DNA from: Burkholderia sp. Ac-20365
GTDB lineage: Bacteria; Pseudomonadota; Gammaproteobacteria; Burkholderiales; Burkholderiaceae
Direction: 5' to 3'
Length of the DNA stretch: 64,000 nucleotides
Assembly (NCBI RefSeq): GCF_017104715.1
Contig: NZ_JAAGPI010000003.1
Coordinates: 310,001 to 374,000, forward strand
The translations under genes and the position numbers were made by a program. The notes beneath the pieces were generated by a model. The model did no database searches. It had not been told where the DNA came from and saw only the letters and a list, made by a program, of their open reading frames with translations. Shown here piece after piece: positions 37,511 through 46,700 of the stretch; within the stretch, counting starts at the first letter, position 1, and the number at the start of each line of letters is the position of its first letter.

Positions 37511-40500
37511 ATGGATCTATGGTATGGAACGAGCTGGGACAAGCGTCAACAGATCGATGTGGGCAAACCCGGCAGCCCGGTCACAGCGCCCGGGCAGGTG
37601 TGGATCGGTCTGAATGCGCACACACGAATACTGCTGCGCACGGGAGTCGCCACTATCCAGCGGCACAGCGCAGTCACCGTCGTGCAATGCGACCCGCAAT
37701 CGCTGCTACCCGGTGACCGCACCCTGTGCGAGGTGACGTTCGAGCTCACCGCGTCAGCGCTCACACTCAAGGTACGCGGCCCATCACCATCGCATCGCTG
37801 GATAACCGTTGATCTGGACGTGAAGGCAGACGTTCAGGCGCGCTGGGGCAGCAACCTCCCCGTACCCCAGGACGCATGTCAGCGCGTCCTCGCGGCGCTC
37901 GCGCACCCGACCGAGCAATACAGTGGCAAGAACCTCATGCTCGGCGTGGGCCTCGCAACCTTGCCGGGTCCTGGCCGGGACGAGTTCGAGCCTGCGTGGA
38001 TGATCTACCCGTACCTGTCACTCAGGTCAGGCGTCAGCCAGCGCGCGCCCATCTATCTCGCGTATCTGCGAAAGCTGGAAGTTGCCAACGACAGTGGCAT
38101 GACGGCCTACACGGGGTCCGGCGTATTCTGGAGAAAACTGCCCGTCGCCTCTGCGCACACCGCACGGTGGTACGGGCTCATCGACAACTGGCCGCGCGTG
38201 CAGCGGGCCAGCCCAAGCAATCCGGGCGCGGCGCCCGGGCGCGGCCTGATTGCACAGGACGCCCTCCAGGCGTGGAACCGGGCCGCGCTTGCCGGGCTCT
38301 TCGGGGCGCGCCAGGTGCGCGCCGGCACCCCCTGGTGGTTCGTTCCGCTGATTCAGGCGAAATCACCCGGCACGCCCGCGATGTTTGTCCAGGCAGGCCC
38401 ATCGGGGCTCGACGTGCTCGGCGCCTTTCCAGCCGCCCAGGGCCAGCCCGGCTCGCTCGACAAGCTCACGCTTCGATGGCCGTGGCAGGCCACAGGCCTG
38501 CCACCGTATGCATCGCCCGCACTCGACGGGGAGAGCGATAACCTTCGCGAACCGGCCCTCGTGCTTGAGTTCGATCTGGACCCGCAAGAGGAACAACATC
38601 ACCTGAGCCTGGGGCGTGACGTCACAGATTTCAGGCCCGCGGCGGGAGCGGCCATCCGCGATCTCGTTTCCTTCATGCAGCCCAGCCCCCCGCGCCCCCT
38701 GATGGAGCTGCACCTGTGCGGCAATCCGAAATCGCCCCCACCGACACTCAGTTTCGTTATCGGCGGCCTGGCGTTCCGCCTGGACCCCTCTCGCTGGCAC
38801 AAGGCGCACGCGCGCCTGAGCATGAGCGGCGTGTGGCGCTCATCCACGTGCGATGTGTACCCCGACGTATTGCTGCACCTTCCCTGTTCGGTCAGCCTCT
38901 CGGGTACAGCTGACGTTCAGGATAACGATACAATGGTGATTCTGGATGGCGGACACACCCTCATTGACCGGCTTCAGCGCCCGTCGGCGCCCATCATTGA
39001 CGGTACAACAGAACTGATGCAGCAGGCCATGCTCGAGCTGCACGTAAAAGGGGCGAGCGGCCAGAGCCTGGTCGCAGCCCTCAAGGTGACAGGCACACCC
39101 GTTGAGAACGCAGCGGGCGGGGCCCGGCTCATCCAGATGCGACCTTTCATGGTGGCCGAGCTCACGAAGGTCGTGTTCGAATCGCAGGATGCGTTCACCT
39201 GGCGCAGCGACGACCCGGATGGCGCGCAGTGGCGCGTGCCCTCGCAGACGCAGACGTTGCGTCTGCCGCCCCAGGCCGTCGGTGAAGAAATGGAGCGCGG
39301 CTGCCGGTTCTGGACCGACACGGCCGCAAACGCAGATGGCAGCCTGCGCTTGGTGAGCTACATCGACCCCGTCCGCCCCGTGCGCTACGTGTTCTCGCCG
39401 CCCACATCGATCACGCTGCGGCCCGTGAAGCGCCGCCGCTACACGACGCTGCCCGCCAACCTGCTGGAGACCGTCGCGGACTCGGCCGTGGTCTCCTTCA
39501 TCACGGAACCCGTCTATCCGCTGCAGATCACCTTCAAGCGCGACGAGAAGGATCTGCCCGATCTCAATCTCGCCGAGCTTGGCACATTTCTCGGCTCGCC
39601 TGCGCCCGCTCTGCCGGCCGCGCCCGCGCCCGCACAGGGCGCCCCAAACCTGGAAGAATGGCGCGTGCTGCTGCGCCGGGTACTCGTCGAGGATCTGGTG
39701 GATGCCGTGCCCGATGCCCGCATTGCAGATGTGGCGAGCCGCTACGATGCGCTTCGCCTGCGTGCGGCCATTGCGCGCGCGAACTTCCATTCGCGTCTGG
39801 CCGTCCTGAGACTTTACGATCCCGGGCGGGCGGACCGCGGATTGCGCCTTGATCGGGGCCTGACGTTTGTACTGCGGGACACGACGCTTGGCGCACCAGC
39901 CATGCTCAACCCCTTCGCGTACGGGGAGGATCTCACCGCGCGTGAGAAGACTCTGGTGGCAAGCTTTCTTGACGCGCACGGGCAATGGGGCACCCGCGCG
40001 GCGGGCTCGCTGGCCGCAGGCCTGCTGTACAGCATCGAGGACCCGGGCGAGCTGCGCAACATCCTCCAGAAACCCTCCAGCACTATGGGCACCATCGAGC
40101 GGCTGAGCTTCTCCGCGCTGGGCGCGTCGGGTTCACTCTCCGTCGCGTTCGATTCCGGCCTGACCGAGTTCACGGCGACCTTCGAGTTTGGCCAGCTCAT
40201 GCGCCTTGAACGCCGCCGGCTCGGACGCGCAGGCCTCATGTGGAACAGGGCGCGCCACGTGGTCGTCTATGAGCGCACAACCGAGCGCTCGATTCAGTTC
40301 GAAAACGAACAGAGCGCCGGTTTCGATGGCTGGCCGATCCTGCGCAAGACAGAGGAATTTGTCGAGCCGATCGAAAAAACGCGCCGCTTCGCAGAAGAGA
40401 GCAATGCCCCGCATACCGCGACCGTCCCCGTGGACGCGGGCCATTTCGCCTCTGAACGCATCTATGTCAACGGAGCGTGGCGCAGGCGCACAGGGCCACC

Positions 40501-43500
40501 CGGCAACGAAACCGGTTACGAGATTCCTCTGTGGGACCCCGATGCCGATGCGCAATCGTATCCGAAACCGTCCATCGCCATTCTGGCGCACAACGGCAGT
40601 ACCGAACGCTCACGGCAGCGCATTGCCAAACCCCAGAACGTGTATTTCTATTCACGCACCGCCCCCGACACGGATCCGGATCCGGACAGATGGCCGTCGC
40701 TGCCGGGTCTTGATGTCTCGCGGCTCGGGCGCGTCGGACTCGCCGTGCGGCCAGATCAAGGGCGCGACGGCTCTGCGCTGCAAAGCGCAACTTACCTGGC
40801 GCCAGCGGTCGGTTTCGCGGAGCCGCGCTTTGCCCTCGAGGTCGAGCCCGACGGACCCACGAACCTGCTGCACGGGCGCGGCGATGACGTGCTGCTCGCA
40901 CCACTGCGCGTGATCCACCTCGGACGTGCAAGCGCACAGGAGCCCCAGGCGCCGGTAGCCAGTACCGATCGCGCCGCGCAGCTGGAGCGCATGGCGACGG
41001 CATCGGCACGGCTTGCGCGGGTGGACGCGGAATTCAAGGCATTCGTCTCGCGTGTGAACGCCGTGCTGGCGGGCATTTCAAGACTCGATTGCGCGCAGAT
41101 CCAGCGCCAGCTTCACCGGGAGCGGGAAAACTGTCTATCAGGCCTCTGCAAATCGTGGCAGGCAGCACTCAGGGAAGATCTGACGGCGCTGGTGCAGAAG
41201 CAGGGCACGCAGGCAAACCCGCGCTGGCAGGCCGACATCCGGCAACAGCTGCTCGTTGACCCGCAGATCCTGGTCGAACTCGTACCTGGCCTGCTTGAGC
41301 GTTTTGCGCGCATCCGGGACATGACCGATGCCGCCATTGACGCCGATCGCGACGGCTGTTTGCAACGTATTACCGCCGTGATGGCCGAGGCCTTCACGCT
41401 GCTCGCACGCCTTCACGACAACGCAGCCGCCATCACGCGCTTTGAAGAGGCGGGCGAAGCCCTGAACACGGCGGCAGTCAACGTGCTTGCTGCCCTCCCG
41501 GGCTTTGACGCCACCCTCGCCGCCTACCTGCGCGCGCCTGGAGCCCCCGGTGCACAGACGCTGCTCGCCAATGCGAGGTCACAGCTGGACGCCATCCACA
41601 TCGCGCTCGCGCCCCTTACGGACAAAAACTACCGGGACGCGGGCAGCGCGCTGGCCGCCGTGGCTGACATGGCGAACGCCGCACTGGCGATGGCGATGGC
41701 GATGGCACAGTTGTCCGATCCACAAGCGATCGTTAGCGCAACAGCGATCGTTAGCGCATGCAAGACCGCCAGCGGCGCGCTCGCGACGAAGCTGGACGCG
41801 TGCCACACGGCACTCAGGGCATTCAATACGGATGTCGGCCACGTGGCCGCTACCGTCAGTGCGCATGTGGCGCAGTCAAAGACGCTCGCCGAGCAGGCGG
41901 TGACGACGGCAGAGCAGTACGCTGCAGGCCAGGCGGGCGTGAGTGCAGCGCAGGTTAAACAGGCGCTCGCATCCACGCTGGGCGAGCTGGAACAGTTGCT
42001 GTGGCCCGTCGGTGAAACGCTGGAGTCGGCCGCGCACAGCGCCTGGCGTGAGCTGCAGGGCATAACCGGCAATGCACTTGCCGCGCTCGCCGCAGCCGTC
42101 TTTGACATCATGACGGGTATCCAGAATGAGATCACGGCACTCCAGCTGTCGGTCGGGAACGCCTCAACCCGGATCGCCAATAATATCGAGCACGTCATCA
42201 AACAGCTCGACACGGACATCACCGCGATCATTGACGCGGCAACAGCCGGATGTGCGAACCTCCAGCAGCAGCTGGAGGACGTCATCACAAAAACGCGCGA
42301 CAGCGCACAGGACCAGGCGCTGGCGCTGCGCTCGCGCTGGCTTGACAGTGAGGCGCAGAAGCTGCTCGCCGAAATCGGGGCAGATGTCACCGAGGTGAAG
42401 GACATCGCCGGCACGAGCATGAAGCTCATGAAATGTGTGGGCGGCCTGCCGGCCTTGCCATCCATGACCTTCAACATCGAGCAGGCCGAATACGTCTTCC
42501 TTGACGACATCAGGACGGCGATTGGCACATCCGGGCTGGTGGCCCGCCTGCACGACGCCGAAGGCTATCTGAAGGAACTGGGGCTTGCCCTGCCCACATC
42601 GTCGATCGCCAGCCACATGATGGCCGACATGGCCCAGATCCAGGCCATCAAGGCGCGTATCGGACAGATCATGGATGGCCTGTCCGGGTTCGACATGCGC
42701 CTGTTCCAGTTTGATTTCCCCCATGCGCCCGACGGTGTGCGCATCGCACACGGGCTGGACAAGGCCACGCGCACAGCCTGGGTCGCCGCAGAAGTGAACA
42801 TGGCGCAAAGCGGCGAAAACAGCCTCTTTGAAAAGTTCGGCTTCGAGCTGCGGGCGCGCGATGTTCACATGCAGGCGCGCGCACAGGTGACGGTTAGGCC
42901 CGGGTTCGCACCCGTGAGCACCCAGACAGGATCGCTCACGGCAGACTGGATGCTGGTGTTCGCCGGCGAGAAGCTGGCCGTGTTCCGCCAGACCACCCTT
43001 TCCATGGGTGCCAATGGCAGCTTCAGCTTCGACTGCTCTGCCGAGCGCATCGAATACCACGAGGTGCTCAAGTTCATCGCAGACTTTGCGCGCCGGTTGC
43101 AAAATGCCGTGCCCGATGACGTCACGCTGGAGTGCGACCCCAACACGGGCCGCCCCGTTGGCGTGAGCGCATCGGCCACGATGCCCGTCGCGCTGCCCCC
43201 CCTGGGTGCCGTGGAAATCGCGCCTTTCGAGATCGCGTCGGGCTTTGGCATGCGCGCAACCCCGGATGGATTCTCGCTGTTTGCAAAAGTATCGGTCGGC
43301 TCAAAGGCGTCGCCCGTGTTCGTGCAGATCGGTTACCTAGGCGGCGGCATGTGGCTTGAGGCCAGGGCCGAGCAGGTGAAGGGGCAGCTCGTGCCCCACG
43401 TCTCGGCTGCCCTGGCTGTCGGCGCCATGCGCGCTTTCAACCTGGGCGGTATTGCCCAAGGCGGCTTTAGCATCCACCTTTTTCTGGAGGTCGAGGTCGA

Positions 43501-43705
43501 TGCAACGGGCGGCCAGCTGCATGCGGGCCTGCGGCTCGAGGGTGGCGCCCGCATCCTGGGCTATCTCGACGCGTCAGTGCGCCTGCTGCTCGAGGTCGAG
43601 CACTCGGGCGGGCAGATGAAAGGGCGCGGCACGCTCGACGTCAGGGTGAAAATCTGCTGGTGCTACACAGCCCGCATCCGCAGACAGGTCGAGCACGATT
43701 TCTAG
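37511..43705 (+). CDS. Giant protein of unknown function (2064 aa)
   Basis: A GGGAG site precedes the ATG. The first about 1145 residues are a mixed, largely beta region with many Trp and Pro. Residues about 1145-1735 form a long Ala-rich helical/coiled-coil region (for example AALAMAMAMAQL and TTAEQYAAGQAGVSAAQVKQ) resembling a rod. The last about 330 residues return to beta structure with repeated amphipathic strands (GGQLHAGLRLEGGARILGYL) and a Cys-Trp-Cys near the end (VKICWCYTARI). There is no signal peptide or enzymatic motif. It is followed by a 1591-aa gene after 18 bp. It may be a fibre, scaffold or baseplate-like component of the same system; this is inference. Confidence 0.75.
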   Translation: MDLWYGTSWDKRQQIDVGKPGSPVTAPGQVWIGLNAHTRILLRTGVATIQRHSAVTVVQCDPQSLLPGDRTLCEVTFELTASALTLKVRGPSPSHRWITVDLDVKADVQARWGSNLPVPQDACQRVLAALAHPTEQYSGKNLMLGVGLATLPGPGRDEFEPAWMIYPYLSLRSGVSQRAPIYLAYLRKLEVANDSGMTAYTGSGVFWRKLPVASAHTARWYGLIDNWPRVQRASPSNPGAAPGRGLIAQDALQAWNRAALAGLFGARQVRAGTPWWFVPLIQAKSPGTPAMFVQAGPSGLDVLGAFPAAQGQPGSLDKLTLRWPWQATGLPPYASPALDGESDNLREPALVLEFDLDPQEEQHHLSLGRDVTDFRPAAGAAIRDLVSFMQPSPPRPLMELHLCGNPKSPPPTLSFVIGGLAFRLDPSRWHKAHARLSMSGVWRSSTCDVYPDVLLHLPCSVSLSGTADVQDNDTMVILDGGHTLIDRLQRPSAPIIDGTTELMQQAMLELHVKGASGQSLVAALKVTGTPVENAAGGARLIQMRPFMVAELTKVVFESQDAFTWRSDDPDGAQWRVPSQTQTLRLPPQAVGEEMERGCRFWTDTAANADGSLRLVSYIDPVRPVRYVFSPPTSITLRPVKRRRYTTLPANLLETVADSAVVSFITEPVYPLQITFKRDEKDLPDLNLAELGTFLGSPAPALPAAPAPAQGAPNLEEWRVLLRRVLVEDLVDAVPDARIADVASRYDALRLRAAIARANFHSRLAVLRLYDPGRADRGLRLDRGLTFVLRDTTLGAPAMLNPFAYGEDLTAREKTLVASFLDAHGQWGTRAAGSLAAGLLYSIEDPGELRNILQKPSSTMGTIERLSFSALGASGSLSVAFDSGLTEFTATFEFGQLMRLERRRLGRAGLMWNRARHVVVYERTTERSIQFENEQSAGFDGWPILRKTEEFVEPIEKTRRFAEESNAPHTATVPVDAGHFASERIYVNGAWRRRTGPPGNETGYEIPLWDPDADAQSYPKPSIAILAHNGSTERSRQRIAKPQNVYFYSRTAPDTDPDPDRWPSLPGLDVSRLGRVGLAVRPDQGRDGSALQSATYLAPAVGFAEPRFALEVEPDGPTNLLHGRGDDVLLAPLRVIHLGRASAQEPQAPVASTDRAAQLERMATASARLARVDAEFKAFVSRVNAVLAGISRLDCAQIQRQLHRERENCLSGLCKSWQAALREDLTALVQKQGTQANPRWQADIRQQLLVDPQILVELVPGLLERFARIRDMTDAAIDADRDGCLQRITAVMAEAFTLLARLHDNAAAITRFEEAGEALNTAAVNVLAALPGFDATLAAYLRAPGAPGAQTLLANARSQLDAIHIALAPLTDKNYRDAGSALAAVADMANAALAMAMAMAQLSDPQAIVSATAIVSACKTASGALATKLDACHTALRAFNTDVGHVAATVSAHVAQSKTLAEQAVTTAEQYAAGQAGVSAAQVKQALASTLGELEQLLWPVGETLESAAHSAWRELQGITGNALAALAAAVFDIMTGIQNEITALQLSVGNASTRIANNIEHVIKQLDTDITAIIDAATAGCANLQQQLEDVITKTRDSAQDQALALRSRWLDSEAQKLLAEIGADVTEVKDIAGTSMKLMKCVGGLPALPSMTFNIEQAEYVFLDDIRTAIGTSGLVARLHDAEGYLKELGLALPTSSIASHMMADMAQIQAIKARIGQIMDGLSGFDMRLFQFDFPHAPDGVRIAHGLDKATRTAWVAAEVNMAQSGENSLFEKFGFELRARDVHMQARAQVTVRPGFAPVSTQTGSLTADWMLVFAGEKLAVFRQTTLSMGANGSFSFDCSAERIEYHEVLKFIADFARRLQNAVPDDVTLECDPNTGRPVGVSASATMPVALPPLGAVEIAPFEIASGFGMRATPDGFSLFAKVSVGSKASPVFVQIGYLGGGMWLEARAEQVKGQLVPHVSAALAVGAMRAFNLGGIAQGGFSIHLFLEVEVDATGGQLHAGLRLEGGARILGYLDASVRLLLEVEHSGGQMKGRGTLDVRVKICWCYTARIRRQVEHDF
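41725..41760 (+). repeat. Tandem 18-bp repeat inside the giant gene
   Basis: AGCGATCGTTAGCGCAAC is followed directly by AGCGATCGTTAGCGCATG, with a GCGATG triplication about 30 bp before. In protein terms it gives AIVSAT-AIVSAC after AMAMAMA. It lies in the helical rod and probably reflects recent slippage or duplication. Confidence 0.8.
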
Positions 43706-43723
43706 CACGGGGAGGATTGGGCC

Positions 43724-46700
43724 ATGGCAGCATCGAAAGCGTTCGGCTGGTCACTGCACGTCTCGCGCTGTGCTACGTGGGATGATCCCGCCCTCGGACG
43801 GGCCTTCAGCGTCAACCTGCTCCTGCCCTGGGGCAATCCGGAGGATGCAACCTACAATCCCGGTGCGCCCACGAACGACAGCAGTACTGCGACCTGGGAC
43901 ACGAGTTCGCATGGTGAGCCCGAACAGATGGCACCTGGCCTGTTTCGCCCATGGAAGTGGACATTCGACGCCAGCCCCTGGCGCGCCTTTCGGCGAACGA
44001 CCCCGGGGACATGGGAAGAACTCGACCATGTGCAGGTCATGGCGTGCATCCCGCTCCCACCCGCTGAGCTCACGGGTCTGCGCGACGCCGTCGACGATGA
44101 TTTCACGACGGCGACCCGCGACTGCAGCAAGCCCTTCTCGACAACTCAGGAAACCATCGCCATCGCGCACAACGCGAAGGACGGATATGGACAAAGCATG
44201 GCGCATCTTGCCTGTGCGCTCACACACCAGGTCGCCGTACTCACCAGGCAGGTGCTCGGCATGAACTGGATGCTTCATGTGGACGGGCTGGCCGATACGG
44301 ACACGATCCTGCTGCTGCCCTCAGCGCAACTGGAAAACGCCATGACGCTCTCGCCCACCGTCACCGCGCGCGTTCTGGACGTGCGCGGCGAGAAGGCCGG
44401 GATCGTGTGGGCGAGACTCGCGTCAACGCACAATGGATCGACCGACGTCCAGTTCGTCACCAACACCGCCTCCGTCAACGATCCTGCGGATGTCGCCAGT
44501 CAGATCCTGCCTGCTGCAATCGAGCTCGACAGTGTGCCCGTCCAGAAACTGGAGTCGCTCGCCATAGCGCATCTGAACCCCATATCGCTTTTCGGGCTGG
44601 GGCTCGCCCGCGTCGAGCCGCAGCAGCCAGGCTGCCCCACGATCGAGGACCTGGCTGAATCACTCGCGACGCTGTGGGGCCTGGGCTTTGAAGCGCTTGA
44701 GCAGGACGAAAGGCAGCTACCCGGTATCGTTCCCCGGCACGTCGCCGAGCTCAGCGAGCCGTTACGGACACACCTCGCCAGTGCCCCCAACACGCAGGGA
44801 AAAATCTGGCAGCAGGCGCTCTTCGATGCGCGGCTCGACGCGAGCGTCGTGCCGCGCGTCGTTGCGCAATTCTGTGACCGCCTGAAGGCAGCCGGGCTTG
44901 CCGATGATTACGCATACTTCGGCCAGCTCGACAGGAATCGCGGCGTGCCGTTCAATGGCTGGCATGACGTGGCCGGGCGTGTCAGTCAATGGCAGTGGAC
45001 GCTCTGGCGCCACTGGCTTGTCGCAACGCTGGTCGTCCACCTCGGGGCGTCAGAAACGGAAGTCGCGGACATCACCGAGGCGCTTACTGCGACGCAGCGT
45101 GCTGACTGGTTCAGGCGCATGGGGCTGGGCGCCTGGGACGCACTCGGGTTTGACCCGGTGCCGCTGAAAAATGACGCGCAGCAGACTATCGAAAATGGCG
45201 CGAAGCAGCGTCTGTCGAAGGTATGGAGTGCGATCGAACCAGGGTGGACAGCGGCCCTGCAGCAGGCGCTCGATGAACTGGCGCGCGCCACTGCGAACGC
45301 GCGCGCCCAGCCCGGTGTCGATCACCCGCCCCGGTTGTACGTCAACCCGGGCTCGCATCCCGGCAACGAGCGCGAAATACAGGGCATCGCACTGTGTGTG
45401 GGTACAGGCGTGTCAGACGCAAGCGGAAAACTGACATGGGGCGCATCCGCCTGGGTAACCCAGCACGAGCTCGCCTGGGGCGCGCCCCGCTCACGCACGC
45501 GCACACGCGGCGTGATCGCACAGGGCGCGATTCCCGTGAACATGAGCGACGGCCGGCCGGGCCTGGACCACGGGTATGAGGGGCGACCGTGGTCGGGCTC
45601 AGGTGCACCCGACATGGGCACGCCAGTGTCCATCAGGCCCGTGTGGTCGTCCGCATGGGAAGTACCTGCGCTGGGCTTTGGCCTGGTCTATCGTGCGGCG
45701 TTCGTGCCGATGAACAATGTGGGTGCCCCTGTTCCCCAGACAGGCGGTCTGGACAGATCCTACCCACCCGTGTTCCCCCAGGCCGAGGCGCTGCTTGACG
45801 ACCTGCAGCCACCCGCCTCCACGCCCTACCTGTCGCGTGTCAAGCCTAACCGGGTTGAAGTTACCGTGCTCCCCCAGGCACCTTTCACGCTGCAGGACAT
45901 GACGGAGCTTGGGGCGCAGTCCCGCGCGCTTGCGACCCTGCAGGACGGCGAAGCGCTCACGCAGGCAAACCGCACCGTCCATATGCTGCAGGGACCCAAC
46001 GCCCACAGGTGGTACACGCCGCGCGCAACAAACCTCACGCTCAGACTCGATGTCCCGCGCGCAAGCGTCCAGTTTTATGAACGCTGGATAGCGGGTGATC
46101 TCGTGCGTCGCAAAGCTGGGATTCGTGACGGGTTGACGCCCTCGCTTGATGCGATCGATCTGCTCACGCTCACGCACATGCATGAGCAGGCCATGGCGTT
46201 GCAGGACACGCGCATCACGCAGCAGAACCAGCCTGATCTGCAGACGTTCGCGCACCCCGCCGTATGCGGCTACGGCATCAGCGTGACCTTCAATGACAGA
46301 CCGGATCCCAGCGTGTTCGTGATGCCGCTCGCCCCGCATGCGCACACTGCCTCGCTTGTGGTCGAAGGCGCAACGCACTCCGGCGTGGACGCCGGGGCCG
46401 CACGCGTGAGCGTGGCGCCCGGTGAGTTTGCGGCCGTACGGGTTTTCGCACTGATCGAGGAGCACTGGTTCAGCTCGCCCGGTATCAGCCGCTTCACCCC
46501 CGCGCTCATCTCAGAATACCCCCTGGCGGGGGTAGACCCCCACTACCGCTGGTTCAGTCCGCACGAGTTCCTCTTCGAGGTGGTCCCTGACTTGGATCAG
46601 GTCTCGGCTTCGGCACCCCTCACCCTGACGCTGCCAATCCTCGTCGACCGACTGGACACAACGACGCTATGCGTGCGCAACGAAGCCGATGTGAACCTCG

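Noticed and set aside
38840..43102. Long minus-strand open frames inside the 2064-aa gene
   Set aside because: They lie opposite a strongly coding GC-rich gene with no ribosome sites; they are codon-bias shadows.
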